A stretch of DNA of 64,000 nucleotides from Marthasterias glacialis (taxonomy: Eukaryota > Echinodermata > Asteroidea > Forcipulatida > Asteriidae): contig OU452231.1 of NCBI GenBank assembly GCA_911728455.2, forward strand, positions 3,752,236 to 3,816,235. The letters run 5' to 3'. Each line of letters starts with the position of its first letter. Within the stretch, counting starts at the first letter, position 1. Below are positions 46,802-58,678 of the stretch, piece by piece. Made by a program: the position numbers and the translations under genes. Below the pieces are notes generated by a model. It was not told where the DNA came from. It did no database searches and was given only the letters and a program-made list of their open reading frames with translations.

Positions 46802-47599
46802 AACTAGACATTATGTGTTTGTGGACAAACACGTAGCTGTTCCGAAGTTGTTTGTCCTTTGATTAAATACTCAAGACCTTGATAATGGTCCTACACGGTA
46901 CAACGATAATGACTTTGACAATTGGCGCAGGACATATGGTTTTTTTTAATTGAGAGCTTCTTTTTTCGACCGGAAGTTAAGGTCAAAGTGGGGTCATGCG
47001 TGATATCAAAATGTCACCTTCGATATGAGCTACAAATGTACAAAGATTTTAACTCTACGACATTTGGCACATGATATATGTTTTTTTTAATTTAGAGCTT
47101 CCTGTCTGGACCGGAAGTAAAGGTCAAAGTGAGGTCTTGCCTAGTAACCAAATGTCACATGTCATGTAAGGTACAAATGGTACAAAGATAATGACTAGTA
47201 CATTTGCCACAGGAGATATGCTTTTATGAAATTTAGAGCTTCCTGTTTGGACCGGAAGTAAAGGTCAAAGTGGGGTCATTCTAATAACCAAGTGTCACAC
47301 ATGATGTAAGCTACAAATGGAACAAAGATTATGACTCTAGGACATTTGGCACATGAGATATGCTGTTATGAAATTTATAGCTTCCTGTTTGGACCGGAAG
47401 TAAAGGTCAAAGTGGGGTTACGCCTCTAAACAAAATGTCCGATATGATGTAAGCTACAAAAGAACATAAAGATTACAAATTTATGAAATTTAGTTCAGGA
47501 GATGAGATTTTTTAAAGTTTTGAACTTCCTGTTTGGACCGGAAGGAAAGGTCAAATCGGGGTCATATGTTTAAATAAAATGCCACATGTGCTCTAAGCT
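46802..47599 (+). repeat. Composite array unit 1, block A: ~141-bp subrepeats with DR5 motifs
   Basis: Begins AACTAGACATTATGTGTTTG, which includes the 8-bp palindrome GTGTTTGT-GG-ACAAACAC. Five degenerate subrepeats follow, each with CCGGAAG at 46970, 47111, 47252, 47394 and 47538 (period 141-144). Each carries AGGTCA-N5-(G/A)GGTCA-like sequence: perfect at 46980, 47262 and 47548, one mismatch at 47121 and 47404. Copies of block A start at 50364, 58679 and 60599. Confidence 0.95.
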
Positions 47600-48845
47600 A
47601 ATTTGGAGTAAGCGACATGATTCATGGTAACCGAGATGATTCTGAGTAAGTTTTGAGTATGCAACATATGATTTCGAATAGGCGAAATGATTCTGAGTGA
47701 GCGAAATGATCATAAGTAAAGAAAAATGACTTAGCGTAAGCAAAATAATTTAGAGAAAGCGACATGATTGTGAGTAACCGTGATGATTCTGAGTAAGTTT
47801 TGAGTATGCAACATATGATTTCGAATAGGCGAAATGATTCTGAGTGAGTGAAATGATCATAAGTAAAGAAAAATGACTTAGCGTAAGCAAAATAATTTAG
47901 AGAAAGCGACATGATTGTGAGTAACCGTGATGATTCTGAGTAAGTTTTGAGTATGCAACATATGATTTCGAATAGGCGAAATGATTCTGAGTGAGCGAAA
48001 TGATCATAAGTAAAGAAAAATGACGTAGCGTAAGAAAAATAATTTAGAGAAAGCGACATGATTGTGAGTAACCGTGATGATTCTGAGTAAGTTTTGAGTA
48101 TGCAACATATGATTTCGAATAGGCGAAATGATTCTGAGTGAGCGAAATGATCATAAGTAAAGAAAAATGACTTAGCGTAAGCAAAATAATTTAGAGAAAG
48201 CGACATGATTGTGAGTAACCGTAATGATTCTGAGTAAGTTTTGAGTATGCAACATATGATTTCGAATAGGCGAAATGATTCTGAGTGAGCGAAATGATCA
48301 TAAGTAAAGAAAAATGACTTAGCGTAAGCAAAACAATTTAGAGAAAGCGACATGATTGTGAGTAACCGTGATGATTCTGAGTAAGTTTTGAGTATGCAAC
48401 ATATGATTTCGAATAGGCGAAATGATTCTGAGTGAGCGAAATGATCATAAGTAAAGAAAAATGACTTAGCGTAAGCAAAATAATTTAGAGAAAGCGACAT
48501 GATTGTGAGTAACCGTGATGATTCTGAGTAAGTTTTGAGTATGCAACATATGATTTCGAATAGGCGAAATGATTCTGAGTGAGCGAAATGATCATAAGTA
48601 AAGAAAAATGACTTAGCGTAAGCAAAATAATTTAGAGAAAGCGACATGATTGTGAGTAACCGTGATGATTCTGAGTAAGTTTTGAATATGCAGAATAGGA
48701 TTCCGAATAGGCGAAATGATTCTGAGTGAGTGAAATGATCATAAGTAAAGAAAAATGACTTAGCGTCAGCAAAATAATTTGGAGTAAGCGACATGATTCT
48801 GAGAAAGCGAAATGATTTCGAGTAACTGGAATGATTTTGAGTTGA
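47600..48845 (-). repeat. 147-bp satellite array 1 (about 8 monomers)
   Basis: The landmark GCAACATATGATTTCGAATA recurs at 47661, 47808, 47955 and so on, every 147 bp. Each monomer is itself built of about seven 18-21-bp subrepeats of the type GCGAAATGATTCTGAGTAA. The flanking monomers at both ends are more degenerate. Since 147 is 49 codons, the - strand stays open for 448 codons (period FRLFEIICCILKTYSESS...). I do not regard this as a protein gene. Confidence 0.98.
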
Positions 48846-49158
48846 ATGACCACGCAAAAAAATAAAAAATAAAATTAAATGAATAAGCGTACAAGTGAAA
48901 TGATTTCTATAGTGAGCAAATTGAAGTGGATAAGCATAATGATTATATTTGAACGAGTGTTTATTCAATAACCAACACGATTCCTAGTAAACAAATTGAT
49001 TCTGAGCAACCGGAAAAATTCCATAGGCGAAATGATTCTTAGTAGATTTCAAGTAATCTAAAAAATAAATCAAGGGAAATGATTTTCAGTAAACTGGATA
49101 TGCCTTCGCTGAATATTTCTTGGGAGCAGCTTTTTTTTACCATGCATCAACTTTGAAA
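48846..49158. repeat. Composite unit 1, block C
   Basis: About 310 bp following the satellite, beginning TTGAATGACCACGC and still holding degenerate GAAATGATT subrepeats. It is repeated almost unchanged at 57258-57570. Confidence 0.93.
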
Positions 49159-49870
49159 GTGAAATACGTTGTGCTTTGATGAATTTTTATGGTCTGGGAC
49201 AAGTGAAGTCATTATATTAGTTATTAAAAGCCAAACTAACATCTGATAACACAAATCAAATTTAAAACGCTAAAAAAATTAGCGCTACCCCGCCGCATTC
49301 ATGTGTGCGGTTTTCCCACCAAAAACCTGTACAGGTTCGCAACACTGAGGAACATCATTGGATTAACGTGTGAAAAACAGGCGAGTGCGTACTTGTGTAC
49401 AACTTTGCTATCAACTCTGAGCGGCGAAAAGCGGCGCAATCCACACAGCGTTGTACTAATGGTGCTCAGATTGAACAATTAACGGTTAATTAAAGTGAAT
49501 TACGTTGTGCTTTGATGAATTTTTATGGTCTGGGACAAGTGAAGTCATTATATTAGTTATTAAAAGCCAAACTAACATCTGATAACACAAATCAAGTTTA
49601 AAACGCTAAAAAAATTAGCGCTACCCCGCCGCATTCATGTGTGCGGTTTTCCCACCAAAAACCTGTACAGGTTTGCAACACTGAGGATCATCATTGGATT
49701 AACGTGTGAAAAACAGGCGAGCGCGTACTTGTGTACAACTTTGCTATCAACTTTGAGCGGCGAAAAGCGGCGCAATCCACACAGCGTTGTACTAATGGTG
49801 CTCAGATTGAACAATTAACGGTTAATTAAAGTGAAATACGTTGTGCTTTGATAAATTTTTATGTTCTGGG
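49159..49870. repeat. Composite unit 1, block D: two ~336-bp subunits
   Basis: GTGAAATACGTTGTGCTTTG recurs at about 49160, 49495 and 49831. Each subunit contains TTAGCGCTACCCCGCCGCAT, AACCTGTACAGGTT and GTACTTGTGTACAACTTTGC. Single or partial subunits recur at 57.57-58.12 kb, 59.77-60.10 kb and, diverged, 61.7-61.9 kb. Confidence 0.93.
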
Positions 49871-50363
49871 ACAACTCTTGGTAAAAGCAATCATGTTTTC
49901 TAAACGATCTTAGTAATATAGCAATCTAAAATTCAACATAATTTGAAAAATTGTGGTTTTTGACCTACCAAATAGTTACACTTTTTGGGCCGTGCCTTTT
50001 GTACACAGACACAAAACGTGCTATAAATGACGTCATGATGACGTGTCAGACACAAACAATCCAAATTGCACATCTACAATATTCAACAAGTCTATAACTG
50101 AAAAGAAAATTAAGATCGGTTGTAGGCTTCCTGAGATAAGCTGGAGACAAGAATGCTTAATTAATTATTCACACTGCTGTCTTGTGGTTAATTAATTAAT
50201 AATTATAATTTTATGATATCGTTTAGCTAAGTCAAGACACAAGCTTTAGCATGATATAGAATTTAACTTATAATGATAATTCAAAGAACGGCATTTTGTG
50301 CGCAGAAAAGTCATGTGTTAAGTCAATAGGGTTTTGGGGGAAATAAAGAATAATAATAATAAT
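49871..50363. repeat. Composite unit 1, block E with (AAT)n end
   Basis: Starts TCTTGGTAAAAGCAATCATG and ends GGGGGAAATAAAGAA(TAA)n. Copies at 58125-58620 and 60105-60598. The (AAT)n end after AATAAA looks like a retroposon tail, but I see no reverse-transcriptase coding sequence. Confidence 0.93.
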
Positions 50364-51159
50364 AACTAGACATTATGTGTTTGTGGACAAACACGTAGCT
50401 GTTCCGAAGTTGTTTGTCCTTTGATTAAATACTCAAGACCTTGATAATGGTCCTACACGGTACAACGATAATGACTTTGACAATTGGCGCAGGACATGGT
50501 TTTTTTTAATTGAGAGCTGCTTTTTTCGACCGGAAGTTAAGGTCAAAGTGGGGTCATGCGTGATATCAAAATGTCACCTTCGATGTGAGCTACAAATGTA
50601 CAAAGATTATAACTCTACGACATTTGGCACATGATATATGTTTTTTTTTAATTTAGAGCTTCCTGTCTGGACCGGAAGTAAAGGTCAAAGTGAGGTCTTG
50701 CCTAGTAACCAAATGTCACATGTGATGTAAGCTACAAATGGTACAAAGATAATGACTAGTACATTTGCCACAGGAGATATGCTTTTTGAAATTTAGAGCT
50801 TCCTGTTTGGACCGGAAGTAAAGGTCAAAGTGGGGTCATTCTAATAACCAAATGTCACACATGATGTAAGCTACAAATGGAACAAAGATTATGACTCCAG
50901 GACATTTGGCACATGAGATATGCTGTTATGAAATTTATAGCTTCCTGTTTGGACCGGAAGTAAAGGTCAAAGTGGGGTTACGCCTCTAAACAAAATGTCC
51001 GATATGATGTAAGCTACAAAACAACATAAAGATTACAAATTTATGAAATTTAGTTCAGGAGATGAGATTCTTTAAAGTTTTGAACTTCCTGTTTGGACCG
51101 GAAGAAAAGGTCAAATCGGGGTCATATGTTTAAATAAAATGCCACATGTGCTCTAAGCT
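50364..51159 (+). repeat. Composite array unit 2, block A
   Basis: Near-identical to 46802-47599, with the same five subrepeats and DR5 pattern (perfect at about 50532, 50822 and 51109). Confidence 0.95.
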
Positions 51160-54100
51160 AATTTTGAGTAAGCGACATGATTCAGGGTAACCGAGATGAT
51201 TTTGAGTAAGTTTTGAGTATGCAACATATGATTTCGAATAGGCGAAATGATTCTGTGAGCGAAATGATCATAAGTAAAGAAAAATGACTTAGCGTAAGCA
51301 AAATAATTTAGAGAAAGCGACATGATTGTGAGTAACCGTGATGATTCTGAGTAAGTTTTGAGTATGCAACATATGATTTCGAATAGGCAAAATGATTCTG
51401 AGTGAGCGAAATGATCATAAGTAAAGAAAAATGACTTAGCGTAAGCAAAATAATTTAGAGAAAGCGACATGATTGTGAGTAACCGTGATGATTCTGAGTA
51501 AGTTTTGAGTATGCAACATATGATTTCGAATAGGCGAAATGATTCTGAGTGAGCGAAATGATCATAAGTAAAGAAAAATGACTTAGCGTAAGCAAAAATA
51601 ATTTAGAGAAAGCGACATGATTGTGAGTAACCGTGATGATTCTGAGTAAGTTTTGAGTATGCAACATATGATTTCGAATAGGCGAAATGATTCTGAGTGA
51701 GCGAAATGATCATAAGTAAAAAAAAATGACTTAGCGTAAGCAAAATAATTTAGAGAAAGCGACATGATTGTGAGTAACCGTGATGATTCTGAGTAAGTTT
51801 TGAGTATGCAACATATGATTTCGAATAGGCGAAATGATTCTGAGTGAGCGAAATGATCATAAGTAAAGAAAAATGACTTAGCGTAAGCAAAATGATTTAG
51901 AGAAAGCGACATGATTGTGAGTAACCGTGATGATTCTGAGTAAGTTTTGAGTATGCAACATATGATTTCGAATAGGCGAAATGATTCTGAGTGAGCGAAA
52001 TGATCATAAGTAAAGAAAAATGACTTAGCGTAAGCAAAATGATTTAGAGAAAGCGACATGATTGTGAGTAACCGTGATGATTCTGAGTAAGTTTTGAGTA
52101 TGCAACATATGATTTCGAATAGGCGAAATGATTCTGAGTGAGCGAAATGATCATAAGTAAAGAAAAATGACTTAGCGTAAGCAAAATAATTTAGAGAAAG
52201 CGACATGATTGTGAGTAACCGTGATGATTCTGAGTAAGTTTTGAGTATGCAACATATGATTTCGAATAGGCGAAAAATGATTCTGAGTGAGCGAAATGAT
52301 CATAAGTAAAGAAAAATGACTTAGCGTAAGCAAAACAATTTAGAGAAAGCGACATGATTGTGAGTAACCGTGATGATTCTGAGTAAGTTTTGAGTATGCA
52401 ACATCTGATTTCGAATAGGCAAAATGATTCTGAGTGAGCGAAATGATCATAAGTAAAGAAAAATGACTTAGCGTAAGCAAAATAATTTACAGAAAGCGAC
52501 ATGATTGTGAGTAACCGTGATGATTCTGAGTAAGTTTTGAGTATGCAACATATGATTTCGAATAGGCGAAATGATTCTGAGTGAGCGAAATGATCATAAG
52601 TAAAAAAAAATGACTTAGCGTAAGCAAAAATAATTTAGAGAAAGCGACATGATTGTGAGTAACCGTGATGATTCTGAGTAAGTTTTGAGTATGCAACATA
52701 TGATTTCGAATAGGCGAAATGATTCTGAGTGAGCGAAATGATCATAAGTAAAGAAAAATGACTTAGCGTAAGCAAAATAATTTAGAGAAAGCGACATGAT
52801 TGTGAGTAACCGTGATGATTCTGAGTAAGTTTTGAGTATGCAACATATGATTTCGAATAGGCGAAATGATTCTGAGTGAGCGAAATGATCATAAGTAAAG
52901 AAAAATGACTTAGCGTAAGCAAAATGATTTAGAGAAAGCGACAAGATTGTGAGTAACCGTGATGATTCTGAGTAAGTTTTGAGTATGCAACATATGATTT
53001 CGAATAGGCGAAATGATTCTGAGTGAGCGAAATGATCACAAGTAAAGAAAAATGACTTAGCGTAAGCAAAATGATTTAGAGAAAGCGACATGATTGTGAG
53101 TAACCGTGATGATTCTGAGTAAGTTTTGAGTATGCAACATATGATTTCGAATAGGCGAAATGATTCTGAGTGAGCGAAATGATCATAAGTAAAGAAAAAT
53201 GACTTAGCGTAAGCAAAATAATTTAGAGAAAGCGACATGATTGTGAGTAACCGTGATGATTCTGAGTAAGTTTTGAGTATGCAACATATGATTTCGAATA
53301 GGCAAAATGATTCTGAGTGAGCGAAATGATCATAAGTAAAGAAAAATGACTTAGCGTAAGCAAAATAATTTAGAGAAAGCGACATGATTGTGAGTAACCG
53401 TGATGATTCTGAGTAAGTTTTGAGTATGCAACATATGATTTCGAATAGGCGAAATGATTCTGAGTGAGCGAAATGATCATAAGTAAAGAAAAATGACTTA
53501 GCGTAAGCAAAAATAATTTAGAGAAAGCGACATGATTGTGAGTAACCGTGATGATTCTGAGTAAGTTTTGAGTATGCAACATATGATTTCGAATAGGCGA
53601 AATGATTCTGAGTGAGCGAAATGATCATAAGTAAAAAAAAATGACTTAGCGTAAGCAAAATAATTTAGAGAAAGCGACATGATTGTGAGTAACCGTGATG
53701 ATTCTGAGTAAGTTTTGAGTATGCAACATATGATTTCGAATAGGCGAAATGATTCTGAGTGAGCGAAATGATCATAAGTAAAGAAAAATGACTTAGCGTA
53801 AGCAAAATGATTTAGAGAAAGCGACATGATTGTGAGTAACCGTGATGATTCTGAGTAAGTTTTGAGTATGCAACATATGATTTCGAATAGGCGAAATGAT
53901 TCTGAGTGAGCGAAATGATCATAAGTAAAGAAAAATGACTTAGCGTAAGCAAAATGATTTAGAGAAAGCGACATGATTGTGAGTAACCGTGATGATTCTG
54001 AGTAAGTTTTGAGTATGCAACATATGATTTCGAATAGGCGAAATGATTCTGAGTGAGCGAAATGATCATAAGTAAAGAAAAATGACTTAGCGTAAGCAAA

Positions 54101-57100
54101 ATAATTTAGAGAAAGCGACATGATTGTGAGTAACCGTGATGATTCTGAGTAAGTTTTGAGTATGCAACATATGATTTCGAATAGGCGAAAAATGATTCTG
54201 AGTGAGCGAAATGATCATAAGTAAAGAAAAATGACTTAGCGTAAGCAAAACAATTTAGAGAAAGCGACATGATTGTGAGTAACCGTGATGATTCTGAGTA
54301 AGTTTTGAGTATGCAACATCTGATTTCGAATAGGCAAAATGATTCTGAGTGAGCGAAATGATCATAAGTAAAGAAAAATGACTTAGCGTAAGCAAAATAA
54401 TTTAGAGAAAGCGACATGATTGTGAGTAACCGTGATGATTCTGAGTAAGTTTTGAGTATGCAACATATGATTTCGAATAGGCGAAATGATTCTGAGTGAG
54501 CGAAATGATCATAAGTAAAAAAAAATGACTTAGCGTAAGCAAAAATAATTTAGAGAAAGCGACATGATTGTGAGTAACCGTGATGATTCTGAGTAAGTTT
54601 TGAGTATGCAACATATGATTTCGAATAGGCGAAATGATTCTGAGTGAGCGAAATGATCATAAGTAAAAAAAAATGACTTAGCGTAAGCAAAAATAATTTA
54701 GAGAAAGCGACATGATTGTGAGTAACCGTGATGATTCTGAGTAAGTTTTGAGTATGCAACATATGATTTCGAATAGGCGAAATGATTCTGAGTGAGCGAA
54801 ATGATCATAAGTAAAGAAAAATGACTTAGCGTAAGCAAAATAATTTAGAGAAAGCGACATGATTGTGAGTAACCGTGATGATTCTGAGTAAGTTTTGAGT
54901 ATGCAACATATGATTTCGAATAGGCGAAATGATTCTGAGTGAGCGAAATGATCATAAGTAAAGAAAAATGACTTAGCGTAAGCAAAATGATTTAGAGAAA
55001 GCGACAAGATTGTGAGTAACCGTGATGATTCTGAGTAAGTTTTGAGTATGCAACATATGATTTCGAATAGGCGAAATGATTCTGAGTGAGCGAAATGATC
55101 ACAAGTAAAGAAAAATGACTTAGCGTAAGCAAAATGATTTAGAGAAAGCGACATGATTGTGAGTAACCGTGATGATTCTGAGTAAGTTTTGAGTATGCAA
55201 CATATGATTTCGAATAGGCGAAATGATTCTGAGTGAGCGAAATGATCATAAGTAAAGAAAAATGACTTAGCGTAAGCAAAATAATTTAGAGAAAGCGACA
55301 TGATTGTGAGTAACCGTGATGATTCTGAGTAAGTTTTGAGTATGCAACATATGATTTCGAATAGGCAAAATGATTCTGAGTGAGCGAAATGATCATAAGT
55401 AAAGAAAAATGACTTAGCGTAAGCAAAATAATTTAGAGAAAGCGACATGATTGTGAGTAACCGTGATGATTCTGAGTAAGTTTTGAGTATGCAACATATG
55501 ATTTCGAATAGGCGAAATGATTCTGAGTGAGCGAAATGATCATAAGTAAAAAAAAATGACTTAGCGTAAGCAAAAATAATTTAGAGAAAGCGACATGATT
55601 GTGAGTAACCGTGATGATTCTGAGTAAGTTTTGAGTATGCAACATATGATTTCGAATAGGCGAAATGATTCTGAGTGAGCGAAATGATCATAAGTAAAGA
55701 AAAATGACTTAGCGTAAGCAAAATAATTTAGAGAAAGCGACATGATTGTGAGTAACCGTGATGATTCTGAGTAAGTTTTGAGTATGCAACATATGATTTC
55801 GAATAGGCGAAATGATTCTGAGTGAGCGAAATGATCATAAGTAAAGAAAAATGACTTAGCGTAAGCAAAATGATTTAGAGAAAGCGACAAGATTGTGAGT
55901 AACCGTGATGATTCTGAGTTAGTTTTGAGTATGCAACATATGATTTCGAATAGGCGAAATGATTCTGAGTGAGCGAAATGATCATAAGTAAAGAAAAATG
56001 ACTTAGCGTAAGCAAAATGATTTAGAGAAAGCGACATGATTGTGAATAACCGTGATGATTCTGAGTAAGTTTTGAGTATGCAACATATGATTTCGAATAG
56101 GCGAAATGATTCTGAGTGAGCAAAATGATCATAAGTAAAGAAAAATGACTTAGCGTAAGCAAAATAATTTAGAGAAAGCGACATGATTGTGAGTAACCGT
56201 GATGATTCTGAGTAAGTTTTGAGTATGCAACATATGATTTCGAATAGGCGAAATGATTGAGTGAGCGAAATGATCATAAGTAAAGAAAAATGACTTAGCG
56301 TAAGCAAAATAATTTAGAGAAAACGACATGATTGTGAGTAACCGTGATGGTTCTGAGTAAGTTTTGAGTATGCAACATATGATTTCGAATAGGCGAAATG
56401 ATTCTGAGTGAGCGAAATGATCATAAGTAAAGAAAAATGACTTAGCGTAAGCAAAATAATTTAGAGAAAGCGACATGATTGTGAGTAACCGTGATGATTC
56501 TGAGTAAGTTTTGAGTATGCAACATATGATTTCGAATAGGCGAAATGATTGAGTGAGCGAAATGATCATAAGTAAAGAAAAATGACTTAGCGTAAGCAAA
56601 ATAATTTAGAGAAAACGACATGATTGTGAGTAACCGTGATGATTCTGAGTAAGTTTTGAGTATGCAACATATGATTTCGAATAGGCGAAATGATTCTGAG
56701 TGAGCGAAATGATCATAAGTAAAGAAAAATGACTTAGCGTAAGCAAAATAATTTAGAGAAAGCGACATGATTGTGAGTAACCATGATGATTCTGAGTAAG
56801 TTTTGAGTATGCAACATATGATTTCGAATAGGCGAAATGATTCTGAGTGAGCGAAATGATCATAAGTAAAGAAAAATTACTTAGCGTAAGCAAAATAATT
56901 TAGAGAAAGCGACATGATTGTGAGTAACCGTGATGATTCTGAGTAAGTTTTGAGTATGCAACATATGATTTCGAATAAGCGAAATGATTCTGAGTGAGCG
57001 AAATGATCATAAGTAAAGAAAAATGACTTAGCGTAAGCAAAATAATTTAGAGAAAGCGACATGATTGTGAGTAACCGTGATGATTCTGAGTAAGTTTTGA

Positions 57101-57257
57101 GTATGCAGAATATGATTCCGAATAGGCGAAATGATTCTGAGTGAGTGAAATGATCATAAGTAAAGAAAAATTACTTAGCGTAAGCAAAATAATTTTGAGT
57201 AAGCGACATGATTCTGAGAAAGCGAAATGATTTCGAGTAACTGGAATGATTCTGAGT
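51160..57257 (-). repeat. 147-bp satellite array 2 (about 41 monomers) with higher-order structure
   Basis: Same 147-bp monomer as array 1, very homogeneous in the middle and degenerate at both edges. Monomer variants (GCAAAATGAT, GCAAAACAAT, GCAAAAATAAT, GCGAAAAATGATTC, GACAAGATTG, GATCACAAG) recur in a fixed order. The block starting 51583 is repeated from 53498, 1,915 bp later (13 monomers plus 4 bp of indels). The second copy carries one extra duplicated monomer near 54541-54688, so matching positions after it are 2,063 bp apart. A partial third copy begins near 55561. Minus-strand open frames of 70-256 codons are by-products. Confidence 0.98.
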
Positions 57258-57570
57258 TGAATGACCACGCAAAAAAATAAAAATCAAATCAAATGAATAA
57301 GCGTACAAGTGAAATGATTTCTATAGTGAGCAAATTGAAGTGGATAAGCATAATGATTATATTTGAACGAGTGTTTATTCAATAACCAACACGATTCCTA
57401 GTAAACAAATTGATTCTGAGCAACCGGAAAAATTCCATAGGCGAAATGATTCTTAGTAGATTTCAAGTAATCTAAAAAATAAATCAAGGGAAATGATTTT
57501 CAGTAAACTGGATATGCCTTCGCTGAATATTTCTTGGGAGCAGCTTTTTTTACCATGCGTCAACTTTGAA
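57258..57570. repeat. Composite unit 2, block C
   Basis: Near-identical to 48846-49158. Confidence 0.93.
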
Positions 57571-58124
57571 AGTGAAATACGTTGTGCTTTGAAGAATTTT
57601 TATGGTCTGGGACAAGTGAAGTCATTATATTAGTTATTAAAAGCAAAACTAACATCTGATAACACAAATCAAATTTAAAACGCTAAAAAAATTAGCGCTA
57701 CCCCGCCGCATTCATGTTTGCGGTTTTCCCACCAAAAACCTGTACAGGTTCGCAACACTGAGGAACATCATTGGATTAACGTGTGAAAAACAGGCGAGTG
57801 CGTACTTGTGTACAACTTTGCTATCAACTTTGAGCGGCGAAAAGCGGCGCAATCCACACAGCGTTGTACTAGCGCTACCCCGCCGCATTCATGTTTGCGG
57901 GTTTCCCACCAAAAACCTGTACAGGTTCGCAACACTGAGGAACATCATTGGATTAACGTGTGAAAAACAGGCGAGTGCGTACTTGTGTACAACTTTGCTA
58001 TCAACTTTGAGCGGCGAAAAGCGGCGCAATCCACACAGCATTGTACTAATGGTGCTCAGATTGAACAATTAACGGTTAATTAAAGTGAAATACGTTGTGC
58101 TTTGATGAATTTTTATGGTCTGGG
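57571..58124. repeat. Composite unit 2, block D (one full subunit and a 175-bp internal duplication)
   Basis: Carries the D landmarks twice, but the second copy restarts at GCGCTACCCCGCCGCATTCA (about 57,871) directly after GTTGTACTA, so the duplication unit is shorter than in unit 1. The + strand frame 57806-58072 merely reads through both copies. Confidence 0.9.
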
Positions 58125-58620
58125 ACAACTCTTGGTAAAAGCAATCATGTTTTCTAAACGATCTTTGTAATATAGCAGTCTAAAATTCAATATATTTTGA
58201 AAAATTGTGGTTTTTGACCTACCAAATAGTTACACTTTTTGGGCCGTGCCTTTTGTACACAGACACAAAACGTGCCATAAATGACGTCATGATGACGTGA
58301 CAGACACAAACAATCCAAATTGCACATCTACAATATTGAACAAGTCTATAACTGAAAAGAAAATTAAGATCGGTTGTAGGCTTCCTGAGATAAGCTGGAG
58401 ACAAGAATGCTTAATTGATTATTCACACTGCTGTCTTATGGTTAATTAATTAATAATTATAATTTTATGATATCGTTTAGCTAAGTCAAGACACAAGCTT
58501 TAACATGATATAGAATTTATCTTATAATGATAATTCAAAGAACGGCATTTTGTGCGCAGAAAAGTCATGTGTTAAGTCAATAGGGTTTTGGGGGAAATAA
58601 AGAATAATAATAATAATAAA
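58125..58620. repeat. Composite unit 2, block E
   Basis: Near-identical to 49871-50363, including the CGTCATGATGACG palindrome and (AAT)n end. Confidence 0.93.
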
Positions 58621-58678
58621 AAAAAATAAAAATCTCGACAGAAACAATAGCTGTTCCGACTGATAGTCGGAACAGCTA
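58621..58678. repeat. Unit-specific insertion with 14-bp hairpin
   Basis: Between block E and block A of unit 3 there is extra sequence absent at the other two E-A junctions. It ends in TAGCTGTTCCGACT-GAT-AGTCGGAACAGCTA (58648-58678), a perfect 14-bp stem with a 3-nt loop. The stem reuses the TAGCTGTTCCGA phrase of block A. Confidence 0.9.

Noticed and set aside
47622-48968. 448-codon open frame on the - strand with a 49-residue repeat
   Set aside because: It is the 147-bp satellite translated; 147 is divisible by 3 so one frame stays open. The same frame breaks wherever a monomer has an indel, which is no sign of coding selection.
51160-57257. Regularly spaced direct repeats resembling a CRISPR array
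   Set aside because: Repeats are head-to-tail with no unique spacers, the period is 147 bp, and the genome is eukaryotic with spliced genes.
57806-58072. 88-codon + frame with an internal repeated peptide
   Set aside because: It reads through two copies of block D. Other D copies carry stops or indels in this frame, and no domain is recognisable.
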